Positions 1 to 8,427 are shown, numbered from the stretch's first letter. The stretch: DNA of 64,000 bases from an uncultured Myxococcales bacterium (GCA_937949945.1 CALFEQ010000110.1:5788-69787); one strand, 5' to 3'. Made by a program: numbers and translations. Notes: generated from the sequence alone by a model not told the origin.

Positions 1-322
1 CCATCACGGTCCGCAGACGGTCCACCTGCTCGAGTCGGACGAGGAGCGTCTCGGGCCCAAGCTCCTCCCGATCTACACGGAGCTTCAGGACCGTCCCCCG
101 TACTTCCGGTTCGTGAAGAACACGGGCAATCGGTGCGCCTGCCTCGACGTCTCGGTCCCGGGTCGCTACCCGTGCGTGATCTACGAGGTGCGTCCGGACG
201 ACTGCCGTATCGTCGAGCCCGGCTCGCCCGCCTGTCTCGAGGCGAGGCGGCTCGGCCATCTCGGGACGAGCGTGCAGTTCAAGGCGGAGCGGCGCCGCCG
301 CCCGTCCGATGACGGGCGGTAG
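1..322 (+). CDS. YkgJ-like cysteine-cluster protein, 3' part
   Basis: The frame is open from base 2, so the start lies left of the window; about 106 C-terminal residues are visible. The YPCVIYEVRPDDC segment followed by EPGSPACLEARR is characteristic of the YkgJ/UPF0153 family, small proteins with a cysteine cluster proposed to chelate zinc or iron. The usual N-terminal CxxC part must be upstream. The tail is Arg-rich. Nothing in the visible neighbourhood indicates a specific substrate. It ends convergently with the next gene on the minus strand. The family call rests on motif recognition only. Confidence 0.7.
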   Translation, partial: HHGPQTVHLLESDEERLGPKLLPIYTELQDRPPYFRFVKNTGNRCACLDVSVPGRYPCVIYEVRPDDCRIVEPGSPACLEARRLGHLGTSVQFKAERRRRPSDDGR

Positions 323-375
323 CTTCGTCGCTCGGCGCACGTCGAGAGCATGCGCGTCGGGTGAGTCCCGCGGGG

Positions 376-771
376 TCAGCGCGTCGTGCGGCGCTCGAGC
401 ATCCGGGCACACGCCTCGCCGATGATGTGCTCGGCGTCGCGCGCGGCATCACGCAGCTCGACGGCCCATGGCGGGTCGAAGCGCAGCGCGCGCGGGCGGG
501 GATCTCCGCCTGGTATCGGCTCGGCGGAGACGATGACGCGCGGCGCCTCGGTGTGCACGGAGATCGATCGCACGACGACGCCGGGCTCGCGCTCGTCGAG
601 CCACGCGACGACGGGCTTCGCGGCGTCGATGGCGTGCGTCGCGTCCTCGCCGCGAAGATCGACGGCCGGCCCCGAGAACGGCGAGCCGTCGAGCGCGCTC
701 TCGGGCATCGCGCGCACGCGTCGCTCTCGGACGTGAATCTTGTACCAGGCGAGGCGGAGCGTCTTGCTCAC
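376..771 (-). CDS. hypothetical protein, 131 aa
   Basis: The protein starts at a GTG codon (VSKTLRLAWYKIHV) and I do not recognise it. It has no signal peptide or membrane segment and looks like a small soluble alpha/beta protein, with a Pro-rich middle (SAEPIPGGDPRPRA) and a helical C-terminus (AARDAEHIIGEACARML). Codon use fits a real gene, with third positions nearly all G or C. It lies 34 bp downstream of the glutaredoxin-like gene on the same strand, so the two may be co-transcribed. No catalytic motif is visible. Confidence 0.6.
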   Translation of the reverse strand: MSKTLRLAWYKIHVRERRVRAMPESALDGSPFSGPAVDLRGEDATHAIDAAKPVVAWLDEREPGVVVRSISVHTEAPRVIVSAEPIPGGDPRPRALRFDPPWAVELRDAARDAEHIIGEACARMLERRTTR

Positions 772-805
772 GCGGAGCCCAAGGAATGCACCGCCGGGGG
801 CGAGC

Positions 806-1342
806 TCACGCGCCGGCGAGAGCCTTCGCGAGCCGACCGGAGACGTCCCAGTCCACGAGCTGGTTGTATCCGCCGACGGCAGTGGTGGCGACGAAGACGA
901 TGGGAAGATCGTCCAGTTGGCACTTCGCCTCGCGGAGGACGAAGTCCTTCGTCGTCTCGTCGTCCGTGACGTCGAGGAGCGTGTAGCGGACCGATTTGGC
1001 GTCGAGCAGCTCCTGGATGCGGCGCAGCATCCGCACGTTGCGGTCCTTCTCGAAGTAGATCATGACGGGGGCCTGCACCGCCGCGGCGCTCACCGTCGAG
1101 CCGGTGAGCGAGCTTTCACCCGGCGAGCTCCCACTCAGCGAGCGCCCACCGGTCTTCCTCAGCTCGTCGAGCTTTGCGCGACCCGCGCGCCGGCGCTGAA
1201 GCTCGGCCTCCGAGCAGAGCGGCTCGCCCAGCATGGCGTTCATGCGCCGAGCGAGGTCTTTCGGGAGGCGAACCGCCAGGAACCGATCGCCGGCGGGCGA
1301 CGTGATCGCGCGGTGGAGCGAGGTGCGGACGATGTCGAGCAT
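806..1342 (-). CDS. glutaredoxin-like protein without the CxxC site
   Basis: The C-terminal 80 residues have the glutaredoxin pattern: a first strand VMIYFEKDRN, a helix RRIQELLDAKSVRY, a second strand TLLDVTDD, then DLPIVFVATTAVGGYNQL with the conserved cis-Pro region and GG. The CPYC redox motif expected after the first strand is replaced by a DRNV-type sequence, so ordinary dithiol chemistry is not possible; a binding or regulatory role is inferred. The N-terminal 90 residues are unrecognised and Arg-rich. The start at 1342 (MLDIVRTSLHRA) is chosen because GAGG sits 8 nt upstream; the frame is open further up to a TTG at 1435. Confidence 0.65.
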   Translation of the reverse strand: MLDIVRTSLHRAITSPAGDRFLAVRLPKDLARRMNAMLGEPLCSEAELQRRRAGRAKLDELRKTGGRSLSGSSPGESSLTGSTVSAAAVQAPVMIYFEKDRNVRMLRRIQELLDAKSVRYTLLDVTDDETTKDFVLREAKCQLDDLPIVFVATTAVGGYNQLVDWDVSGRLAKALAGA

Positions 1343-1481
1343 GGGCAGTGCCTCGGGAGCCTCGTGGGGATCGTGAGGATCGTGACGATCGACGGCGCAC
1401 ATCATCGCCCTGCGGCTGCGAGGGTCAAGGACCAAGGCCGTCGACGACCCGGTCTGCGATCACGATGCCTCGAGCAGGACG

Positions 1482-2033
1482 CTAAAGCTGCTTCGCGAGC
1501 GTGCATCCCGCGTCGTTCCCGAGCTGGCAAGCACGCTGGTAGTACGAGCGAGCCTTCGCGCGATCGACGGGCACGCCCACCTGCCCGTGCTCGTACAACG
1601 CTCCGGCGGTGATGCACGACTGCGCGTCGCCCTGCGCGCACTGCGTATCGAACATGGCGATCAACCCGTCTCCCGTGAAGGAAACTGCGGTCGGCGCCTC
1701 CACCGGCGCCATCGGCGAGACAGGCGAGGGCATCGGACCCATCGGCGCCGTCGGCGACGACCACATGACGATCACCGCCACGACGCCCAAAGAGACGATG
1801 CCGATTGCGACCGCCATCGCGGCCATTGCGGAGGCGCCCACGCCACGTGGCGCCGTCTCCCTCATCCCGCCGAACGGAGTCACCGGCACCGGCGCCTGCG
1901 GCATCTGCGGCGCCTGCGCCTGCGGCTTCACCACCATCAGCGGCGCCTTGCAGAACCCGCACGTCAGCAGCGTGTGTTGCGGCGGGACGGGTGCCCCACA
2001 GTTCGGACATTCCCGCGAGACGACCGCCCCCAT
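1482..2033 (-). CDS. zinc-ribbon membrane protein with Sel1-like C-terminus
   Basis: The 183-residue protein starts with a zinc ribbon (Cys9, Cys12, Cys25, Cys28), then a Pro/Gln/Ala linker, one membrane helix at about residues 69-91, a second Pro-rich linker and a C-terminal region of about 55 residues resembling Sel1 repeats (DTQCAQGDAQSC, GALYEHGQVG, ARSYYQRACQLGNDAGC). The ribbon would be cytosolic and the Sel1-like part extracytoplasmic. This arrangement of ribbon, linker, membrane helix and repeat is common in myxobacterial proteins of unknown role. It is probably a scaffold or interaction protein; no enzyme motif is visible. Confidence 0.75.
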   Translation of the reverse strand: MGAVVSRECPNCGAPVPPQHTLLTCGFCKAPLMVVKPQAQAPQMPQAPVPVTPFGGMRETAPRGVGASAMAAMAVAIGIVSLGVVAVIVMWSSPTAPMGPMPSPVSPMAPVEAPTAVSFTGDGLIAMFDTQCAQGDAQSCITAGALYEHGQVGVPVDRAKARSYYQRACQLGNDAGCTLAKQL

Positions 2034-2152
2034 CGCCCCGATGCTACCGAAACCACGCCTGTTTGTCGTAACGTCGGTGCGGAGGCAGACAGTCAGGCAG
2101 GCAGGGGTGCGGATCTACGCAACTTCGCCGCCGGGTGGTCGACCTGGGGGGT

Positions 2153-3391
2153 ATGACGGCTCCGCGTCGGGTTCTGCCCGGGGACGTGTTGCTCATCACC
2201 CGCCGCATCTCGCAGCGGATGTTCCTCCTGAAGCCGGACGAGGGGACGAAGGCGATCTTCGCCTACTGCATCGCCGAGGCCGCTCGGAGGCACAAGATCG
2301 AGGTCATCGCGTGGGTCGTGATGTCGAATCACTATCACGCGGTCGTCTACGATCGGTTCGGGACGGTTCCCGCATTCGTCCAGCGATTGCACAAGTTGCT
2401 CGCAAAGTGCATCAACCACCGGTACGACCGCTGGGAGAACGTCTGGTCGAGCGAGGAGACGTGTATGACTCGCCTCGTGACGCCGCGAGACGTGTTCGAC
2501 GCCATCGTGTACGTGCTTGCGAACCCCGTGGCGGCGCACCTCGTCGACCGCGCTGTCGACTGGCCGGGTTTCAGCTCGCTCGACTACCTCGACGGCAAGA
2601 CGACGGAGCACGAGCGGCCGGAGTGGTACTTCAGCCGGAAGAGCAGGGTGATGCCTTCGAAGGTCACGCTGCGCGCGGGGTGGCCACCGCCGCCCATGCG
2701 CGAGCTGGCTCGGGAGACGCGCGCCGAGTGGGCCGCGCGCGTTCGCGCAGCGGTCGCGCAGAAGGAGCGCGAGTACCGCGAGATCCGACGCAAGAAGCGC
2801 GTCGCGCTCCCGAGCCGCAAGTCGCTCGTCGACGTCGCGCCGACGGCCAAGCCATCGACGAAAGCGCGGCATCGAAAGCTACGTCCCGCGGTCGCCTGCG
2901 TCGACCCGGAGAGGCGGACGGCCGAGCTCGCGGCGCTCCGGGCCTTCCGCGTCGAGTACGCGCGCAAGCTGAAACGCTTCGCCAAAGAGGGGAGGGCGAA
3001 GGTGATCTTTCCCCCAGGGACCTACCGGCTTCGCTCGCTCGGCGCACGCTGCCGGCCCTTCGAGCCGCGGCCTCTTACGCGGCTCGACACGCGGCCTCCG
3101 ACACGACTCGACGCGTGGCCCCCGACACGACTCGACGCGCGGCCTCCGACGCACGCCGGGCGCGGCAGTGGCCGAGCGGGCGTACCTTCGGCCACCTTCG
3201 TTCGCTGCGGCGAAGGATCCTCACGAGACGATGGCGGCGCGCGCTACGATGGTTCGTCGTGCTCGCGCGAGACGAGCTCATCGCAGGCCGGTATCGGATC
3301 GTCCGGTGGATCGGGGAAGGCGCGTGCGCCACGGTCTACGAGGCCGCCGACGTGCAGATGGGGGATCGCGCCGTCGCGCTCAAGATCATGA
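2153..3391 (+). CDS. REP-associated HUH (Y1) transposase with run-on C-terminus
   Basis: The N-terminal 150 residues are a Y1 transposase domain of the TnpA-REP type. The metal-binding HUH motif is SNHYHAVV (His60/His62) and the probable nucleophile is Tyr91 in NHRYDRW. A basic helical region with RKSLVD and AKVIFPPGTYRL follows, typical of myxobacterial copies. After about residue 300 the sequence stops looking like a family member. It enters a 24-bp tandem repeat (PPTRLDA units, 3067-3152) and then runs 133 bp into the kinase gene in another frame, which suggests the normal stop was lost. The ATG at 2153 is chosen because GGGGGG lies just upstream. Proteins of this class cut single-stranded REP palindromes; I found no classic REP beside it. 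Confidence 0.8.
   Translation: MTAPRRVLPGDVLLITRRISQRMFLLKPDEGTKAIFAYCIAEAARRHKIEVIAWVVMSNHYHAVVYDRFGTVPAFVQRLHKLLAKCINHRYDRWENVWSSEETCMTRLVTPRDVFDAIVYVLANPVAAHLVDRAVDWPGFSSLDYLDGKTTEHERPEWYFSRKSRVMPSKVTLRAGWPPPPMRELARETRAEWAARVRAAVAQKEREYREIRRKKRVALPSRKSLVDVAPTAKPSTKARHRKLRPAVACVDPERRTAELAALRAFRVEYARKLKRFAKEGRAKVIFPPGTYRLRSLGARCRPFEPRPLTRLDTRPPTRLDAWPPTRLDARPPTHAGRGSGRAGVPSATFVRCGEGSSRDDGGARYDGSSCSRETSSSQAGIGSSGGSGKARAPRSTRPPTCRWGIAPSRSRS
3067..3152. repeat. 24-bp tandem repeat, about 3.5 copies
   Basis: Units begin at 3067, 3091, 3115 and 3139, with core GCGGCCTCCGACACGACTCG. They are in frame with the transposase and encode PPTRLDA-like octapeptides. They lie exactly where the transposase stops resembling its family and 107 bp before the kinase start. 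Confidence 0.8.
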
Positions 3392-4881
3392 GCGGCGAGC
3401 TCGTCACGCGGCCGGAGCGAAGGGCCCGCTTCGTCCAAGAGGCCGAGGCGGCGCTGCAGATCGACTCTCCCTTCGTCGTCGAGGTGTACGCGGTCGGCTC
3501 CCTCGAGGACGGCCGGCCGTACATCGTCATGGAGCTGCTCGACGGCGAGGACCTCGGCCGGCTGCTCGAGCGCGTCGGCAGCCTCGACGAGCAACGCGCC
3601 GTCGAGCTCGTCATCCATGCCCTGTCCGGGCTCGCTCACGCACACTCGCGCGGTGTCCTGCATCGGGACATCAAGCCCGCGAACCTCTTCATCGTGCGAC
3701 CGTCGGACGACGCGGGAGGGGGAGAGGACGAGATCCTGAAGATCGTCGACTTCGGCATCTCCAAGGTCCTCGCGTCCGGCAACGAGGCGCAGGGCCTCAC
3801 GCGCACGAACGTCGTGCTCGGCAGCCCGGTCTACATGTCACCCGAGCAGTGCCGCGGCGCGAAGAACATGGATCATCGCTCGGACATCTACTCCGTGGGC
3901 GTCGTGCTCTACGAGTGCCTCACCGGACGGGTCCCTCACGCCGGCGAGAACGTCAACGAGATCATGTTCGAGATTGCGCTGAAGGACGCTCCGGATCCGA
4001 GGACCTTCAAGCCGTCCCTCGATCCCGCGCTCGCGGCGATCGTGATGAAGGCGCTGGCGCGGAATCCCGACGAACGCTTCCAGTCCGCCTCGGCCTTTCG
4101 AGAAGCGTTGCTCGAGTGGGGCGCGGAACGCGGCGCGCGCGTTCCGCCGACGCCATCCTCGTCGAGCCGCATGCGCGTCCTCACCCCGCGCAGGCTTCGT
4201 CGTCTCGAGGTTGCGCTCGAGGACGAAGAGGAAGCGCCGGCGCCGGTCAGCGAATCGGCACCGCGCATCCAGAGGCTGCGCGACGCGCTCGAGCCGGACC
4301 CCGCGGCCGCGGCCGCAGAGCGCCGCCGGACGATCGCCTTGTACGCCGCGGTGGGGGTCGCGCTCGTCGCCATCGCGCTCGGGATCTTCCTCGGAGGCCG
4401 CGAGGAGCCGAAGCCCGAGCTCGCGGCTTCGGCGAACGAGCCGTCCGCGCCTCTGCAAGAGAGCGCGAGCGCGCAGCCGGAGGTACCGGTGGATCCGGCA
4501 GTCGCGAGCGCATCCGCGACGCCTGTCGCAAAGGCCGCGGCGAAGCCGGGCGAGCGAAAGCCCACGGCGCGCAAAGCATCCGCGGACGGAGGCGCAGGCG
4601 CAGGCGCGCAAGAAGGACACCCGTCGAACGAGGACTCGACCGAGGAAGGCGAGCACGCAGACGAGTCGAGCGCCGCGGCGTCGAAGCCGGAGGCCACGGA
4701 GCCGGAGGCCACGAAGCCGGAGGCCACGAAGCCGGAGACCACGAAGTCAGAGGCAACGAAGCCGGAGACCACGAAGCCGGAGGCCACGAAGCCCGTCGCG
4801 AGCACCGCCGCAGGCGGAGGCGACGCGCCGATCGCCAAGCAGCTCGACGAGCCCGCCGCCGGGCCGTCCGACGACGACTGA
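3259..4881 (+). CDS. Hanks-type Ser/Thr protein kinase with C-terminal membrane segment
   Basis: The 540-residue protein begins with the kinase domain (about residues 10-287). It has the glycine loop GEGACATVY, catalytic Lys42 in VALKIM, HRDIKPANL at about 135, DFG at about 163, and SPEQ in place of APE, so the kinase is predicted active. A linker leads to one membrane helix (about 357-378, ALYAAVGVALVAIALGIFL) and an extracytoplasmic Ala/Pro/Glu-rich tail with seven 5-residue KPEAT-type repeats. The start is a GTG at 3259 (VLARDELIAGRYRIV), the first in-frame start giving a normal kinase N-terminus. The frame is open far upstream, but that part is a shadow. Kinases of this layout are abundant in myxobacterial signalling; the substrate is unknown. 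It overlaps the transposase frame. Confidence 0.92.
   Translation: MLARDELIAGRYRIVRWIGEGACATVYEAADVQMGDRAVALKIMSGELVTRPERRARFVQEAEAALQIDSPFVVEVYAVGSLEDGRPYIVMELLDGEDLGRLLERVGSLDEQRAVELVIHALSGLAHAHSRGVLHRDIKPANLFIVRPSDDAGGGEDEILKIVDFGISKVLASGNEAQGLTRTNVVLGSPVYMSPEQCRGAKNMDHRSDIYSVGVVLYECLTGRVPHAGENVNEIMFEIALKDAPDPRTFKPSLDPALAAIVMKALARNPDERFQSASAFREALLEWGAERGARVPPTPSSSSRMRVLTPRRLRRLEVALEDEEEAPAPVSESAPRIQRLRDALEPDPAAAAAERRRTIALYAAVGVALVAIALGIFLGGREEPKPELAASANEPSAPLQESASAQPEVPVDPAVASASATPVAKAAAKPGERKPTARKASADGGAGAGAQEGHPSNEDSTEEGEHADESSAAASKPEATEPEATKPEATKPETTKSEATKPETTKPEATKPVASTAAGGGDAPIAKQLDEPAAGPSDDD
4684..4788 (+). repeat. 15-bp coding repeat, seven copies (KPEAT)
   Basis: Seven tandem 15-bp units of the type AAGCCGGAGGCCACG encode K/E-P/S-E-A/T-T pentapeptides in the extracytoplasmic tail of the kinase. 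Most units differ by one or two bases, so the array is not fresh, but it is a likely site of copy-number change. Confidence 0.9.
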
Positions 4882-4904
4882 GCCCGGGCAAGAGCCCGAG
4901 GCCC

Positions 4905-4960
4905 CGATGCGCCGAGGTCCGATGCGCCGAGGTCCGATGCGCCGAGGCCCGATGCGCCGA
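4905..4960. repeat. 15-bp intergenic tandem repeat between convergent genes
   Basis: Units CGATGCGCCGAGGTC begin at 4905, 4920 and 4935, with a truncated fourth at 4950-4960. The array fills most of the 83-bp gap between the kinase stop and the convergent HEAT-repeat gene stop. No T-tract follows, so it is not an obvious terminator. Confidence 0.85.
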
Positions 4961-4964
4961 GCCG

Positions 4965-6611
4965 CTACTCCGCCTCGGCGAGCGCGAGCTTGTTCTTCGC
5001 CATCTTGGCGACCTTGGACCTGCCGCCTTTCTTCACGACCTCTTCGAGGAGCTCCTGGCCGAGCGGCTGACCCTCCTCGGTGAAATGGAAGCCCACGTAG
5101 TAGAGGTGCTCGAGGTCGAGCGTGCGATCCTTCTTGAGGGCGCGCGCGACGTCGAACCCGTGGCGGACGAGGTTCCCGAGGAGGCGCAGCGACTCGTCGC
5201 CCGCGCGCGCCGCCGGGCGCGTGTCCCGATTCGAGCGCAAGAGCTCGAGTGATGCGAGCGCGTAGCGATCGTCGTCGGTCGCGCGATCCGACTTGCAGAG
5301 AATGGCGAGCACGACGCGGGCTTTGTTCTCGTCCTTCTTGCGGAGGCGGGCCGCGAGACCGCGCAGGGCCTCCGCGACGCCCTCCGGGTCGGCGTCACGT
5401 GCGACGTCGAGATGCGCCTCGTAGTTGCGCTCGCCCTTGCCGAGACGCGCGATGGCCTCTTCGAGGATCTGCTTGCGGAGGGCGGGCGAGATCTTCTTTG
5501 CCGTCGGGCGGAGGACGTTGCGCAACACCCACGCGCGATCGGGGTTCGTCGTCTCGAGCAGCGCCTTCGCGAGGGCGGGGACGGCGTCCTCCTTTCCGGT
5601 GAGGCCCGCCGCGGCCGCTTCGGCGTAGCGGCGGTCGTTCGTCGTGACGAGCACCTTCGTGAGGACGCGGGCGGCCTCGTTCCCTCCCATGCGTCCGAGC
5701 AGGTCGAGGACGAAGCGCGCTCGATCGAAATCGGGATGCAGCGCGAGCTTCTCCAGTCGCTTGGCCGTGTCCTCGCCGAGCGGGAGGCTGCCGAGCGTGT
5801 GGAGCGCCGTCTGCGCGAGGGTTCGATCCTCCGCCTCGGCGGCCTTCACGAGCGTGTCGACGACCTTCGCGCTCACCCCCTTGCGGGACGCTTCGCCCGA
5901 CTTCGGCTTGTCCTTCTGAAGGGCGAAGCGGAAGGCGATGATGGCCTCCTGGCGGACGCTCGGGTGCTGCTTCTCGTCGTTGGCGTACGCGAGCAGCGTC
6001 GGGACGGTCTTCTCGTCCTCGAGGTAGCCGAGGATCTTCACCGCGGCGGCGATGGCTCCGGGCGATCCGCCCTTCTTCTTCTGCGCCTCGAGGAACTTCT
6101 CGACCTCTGCGAGGTAGCTGCGGCGCTTGTTGCCGTCGGCGTTCTTGATCTGCTGGCGGACGGCGAGCGCTGCGGCCTTCGCCGCTTCGGCGTCGCTCGA
6201 GGCGAGGCCTTTGATGAGCGTGGAGAACGCGTCTTTGCCTCCGAGCTCGGCGAGCGCTGCGTCGAGCGCGCGCCGCTCCTCGGGGCTGGCCACCGCCATC
6301 TTCTGCTTGATGATCGGGACGACCTCCTCGCCCACGCTCGCCACGGCCCGCGTCGCCGCTCGACGGACCTCGTCGTTCCCCGTCGACAGGAGCGGGAAGA
6401 TCTTCGGGAGCGCCTTCTTCGCTCCGATGCGGGCGAGCGCGTCGAGCGCATGCACCTGGAGCAACGACACGCCGCTGTCGAGCACGTCGCCGAGTCCTTC
6501 GACGACGCCCGGCCCCTTCGCCTTGAGCTCCCCGAGCACGATGGCTGCCGCGATCTGCTTCTCGATCGCGTCGGACTTGAGGAGCCCGACGATCTTCCCC
6601 ACTTCGCTCAT
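4965..6611 (-). CDS. HEAT-repeat protein
   Basis: The 548-residue protein is built almost entirely of repeated helical pairs of the HEAT/PBS-lyase type (AIVLGELKAKGPGVV, HALDALARIGAKKALPKIF, RRAATRAVASVGEEV and others). No signal peptide is present, so it is probably cytosolic. The ATG at 6611 (MSEVGKIVGLL) is chosen because the longer frame to 6659 adds a Pro/Gly-rich start unlike the repeats. Such proteins usually act as protein-protein scaffolds; no enzyme motif is visible. It stands alone: convergent with the kinase, and with its 5' side facing the IS element 142 bp away. Confidence 0.85.
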   Translation of the reverse strand: MSEVGKIVGLLKSDAIEKQIAAAIVLGELKAKGPGVVEGLGDVLDSGVSLLQVHALDALARIGAKKALPKIFPLLSTGNDEVRRAATRAVASVGEEVVPIIKQKMAVASPEERRALDAALAELGGKDAFSTLIKGLASSDAEAAKAAALAVRQQIKNADGNKRRSYLAEVEKFLEAQKKKGGSPGAIAAAVKILGYLEDEKTVPTLLAYANDEKQHPSVRQEAIIAFRFALQKDKPKSGEASRKGVSAKVVDTLVKAAEAEDRTLAQTALHTLGSLPLGEDTAKRLEKLALHPDFDRARFVLDLLGRMGGNEAARVLTKVLVTTNDRRYAEAAAAGLTGKEDAVPALAKALLETTNPDRAWVLRNVLRPTAKKISPALRKQILEEAIARLGKGERNYEAHLDVARDADPEGVAEALRGLAARLRKKDENKARVVLAILCKSDRATDDDRYALASLELLRSNRDTRPAARAGDESLRLLGNLVRHGFDVARALKKDRTLDLEHLYYVGFHFTEEGQPLGQELLEEVVKKGGRSKVAKMAKNKLALAEAE

Positions 6612-6752
6612 GGCCACCGTATTCCAGCGCGAAAGCCCTGGATCAAGCCCAAGAAGCACCGAGGGCGGGGCCTCCGCAACGGGTCACGGAGGCCCTTTCG
6701 GCCCGAGAGGGCCGTTTCTGGGCCGCGAGCGCGAGCGACGTATATCCCCCTG

Positions 6753-6770
6753 TGTCAGGGTAGTTGTCGC
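6753..6770 (+). repeat. left terminal inverted repeat of the IS
   Basis: The 18-bp sequence TGTCAGGGTAGTTGTCGC lies 46 bp before the first transposase ORF. It matches the right end at 16 of 18 positions. Confidence 0.8.
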
Positions 6771-6816
6771 CTCGGCTGAGTGGCCGGGCTGATCACCACG
6801 CGGGGCGAGAAGGTCG

Positions 6817-7401
6817 ATGGATGCCGTGTCTTACACGGAGGGGTTCAAGAAGCAGATGGTGAAGCGGATGTTGGGTCCGCCGGCCGTGAGCGCCAGTGCG
6901 CTTTCGAAGCAGGTAGGAGTTCCGCAGCCCACGCTGTCGAAGTGGCTACGCCATGCAGGTAGCCTTTCACCGATGGTGTCCGGCGAGAAGAAGGGCAAGG
7001 GCGATAAGCCCGGTTCGAAGAAGTGGACGGTGAAGGAGAAGCTGCGCGTCGTCGTTGCGGCGGAAGGGCTCGAGGGTGCGGAGCTGGGCGAACTGCTCCG
7101 CCGGGAGGGGCTCCATGAGGCGCAGCTGAAGGCGTGGCGTGATGCCGCCGCCGGAGCGCTGACAAGCGCGGAGGCGGCGCCCTCAGGGGCACTGACGGCC
7201 AGACAGCGCAAGAGGCTGGCAGCCGCGGAGAAGCGCGTGAAGGAGCTGGAGCGGGAGCTGCGGCGCAAGGAGAAGGCCCTGGCCGAGGCAGCCGCGCTCC
7301 TGATGCTCGAAAAAAAACTTCAGGCCCTGGGCTGGGACGAGCGGCACCAGCGCCGGGGCAAGGACGAGGACGCCGCGTCGAGCGAGGAGAGCGAGAAGTG
7401 A
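6817..7401 (+). CDS. IS transposase OrfA (helix-turn-helix subunit)
   Basis: The 194-residue protein begins with a transposase-8/HTH region (SYTEGFKKQMVKRML, ALSKQVGVPQPTLSKWLRHA). A second helical region (WTVKEKLRVVVAAEGL, QLKAWRDAAAG) follows, then a long Lys/Glu-rich coiled coil (RKRLAAAEKRVKELEREL). It binds the element ends in partnership with OrfB. It is longer than the roughly 100 residues usual for IS3 OrfA. Its stop overlaps the OrfB start as GTGA, so the two are coupled by re-initiation rather than by the classical programmed frameshift. Confidence 0.85.
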   Translation: MDAVSYTEGFKKQMVKRMLGPPAVSASALSKQVGVPQPTLSKWLRHAGSLSPMVSGEKKGKGDKPGSKKWTVKEKLRVVVAAEGLEGAELGELLRREGLHEAQLKAWRDAAAGALTSAEAAPSGALTARQRKRLAAAEKRVKELERELRRKEKALAEAAALLMLEKKLQALGWDERHQRRGKDEDAASSEESEK

Positions 7402-8417
7402 CGCTGGCGCTCATCGAGGACGCGCGCTCGAAGGGGGCCACCCTCGGAGCCGTGTGCGCAAGGCTGGGGGTCTCCGCTCGCACCATTCAGCGATGGAAGA
7501 AGCCAGCGACGGCTGAAGACCGACGGTGTGGGCCGAGAACGAAGCCGGCCAACTCCATCTCGCAGGCAGAGCGGAAGCGCATCCTCGAGGTCGCCAACTC
7601 AGAGGAGTTCCGGGACTTGTCGCCGAAGCAGATCGTCCCGCGGCTTGCAGACCGAGGGGAGTACATCGCGAGCGAGTCGACGTTCTACCGGGTTCTCCGT
7701 GCCGAGAATCAGCTCGCCCATCGAGGCAAGGCCAGGGCACCGAGCGCACGGCCCAGGCCCGACATAGAGGCCAGTGCACCGAACCAGGTGTACTCATGGG
7801 ACATCACCTACCTGCGCACCACCGTCCGGGGGGCCTACTACTACCTGTATCTCGTCGTGGACGTGTACAGCCGACGCATCGTCGGCTGGCAGGTTCACGA
7901 CGAAGAGTCGGCCGAGCTCGCGGCCGAGCTCATGAAGCGCATCGTCAGCGAAGCGGGCCACCCCCGGGGCCTGAAGCTCCACTCGGACAACGGGTCCCCG
8001 ATGAAGGGCAGCACGCTGCTCGCCACGCTCCAGAAGCTCGGTGTCATCCCATCCTTCAGCCGCCCTCGGGTCTCTGACGACAACCCCTTCTCCGAGGCGC
8101 TCTTTCGCACCCTCAAGTACCGCCCCTGCTTCCCCGAGGGGCCCTTCGCCTCCCTGGAGGCCGCGCGCAAGTGGGTGGTGGCCTTCGTTGCCTGGTACAA
8201 CGGCGAACATCGGCACAGCGAAATCAAGTTCGTTACTCCGGACGAGCGCCACTTCCGCCGCGAGACCGATATTCTCGAACACCGTCGACGCGTCTACGAG
8301 CGCGCTCGGCACCGTCACCCCGAACGATGGACCGGCAGCATTCGGGATTGGTCACCGGCGGGCCCGGTGCGCCTCGGCATCACGCTTCGCGAACGGGAGA
8401 TCCGAGTCGGGAGCTAA
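7398..8417 (+). CDS. IS transposase OrfB (DDE integrase)
   Basis: The 339-residue protein has an N-terminal helix-turn-helix (LGVSARTIQRWKK), an HTH_21-like segment (YIASESTFYRVLR) and an rve integrase core. The DDE residues are visible as Asp in YSWDITYL, Asp in LHSDNGSPM and Glu in NPFSEALFRTLKY. The last is the SDDNPFSE variant, in place of the GNxxDNAxxE of classical IS3. The C-terminus (WYNGEHRHS, VTPDERH) is normal, so the ORF looks intact and the element may be active. The start is a GTG overlapping the OrfA stop. Confidence 0.9.
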   Translation: MTLALIEDARSKGATLGAVCARLGVSARTIQRWKKPATAEDRRCGPRTKPANSISQAERKRILEVANSEEFRDLSPKQIVPRLADRGEYIASESTFYRVLRAENQLAHRGKARAPSARPRPDIEASAPNQVYSWDITYLRTTVRGAYYYLYLVVDVYSRRIVGWQVHDEESAELAAELMKRIVSEAGHPRGLKLHSDNGSPMKGSTLLATLQKLGVIPSFSRPRVSDDNPFSEALFRTLKYRPCFPEGPFASLEAARKWVVAFVAWYNGEHRHSEIKFVTPDERHFRRETDILEHRRRVYERARHRHPERWTGSIRDWSPAGPVRLGITLREREIRVGS

Positions 8418-8427
8418 CACCATTCAC

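Noticed and set aside
2040..2152. REP palindrome next to the HUH transposase
   Set aside because: The leader contains only a loose GCAG/GGCAG run and no clear palindrome with the usual tetranucleotide guide.
1609..3258. Upstream extension of the kinase frame over the transposase
   Set aside because: The extension has no domain, is antisense to the zinc-ribbon gene and out of frame with the HUH transposase; the kinase N-terminus is complete from the GTG at 3259.
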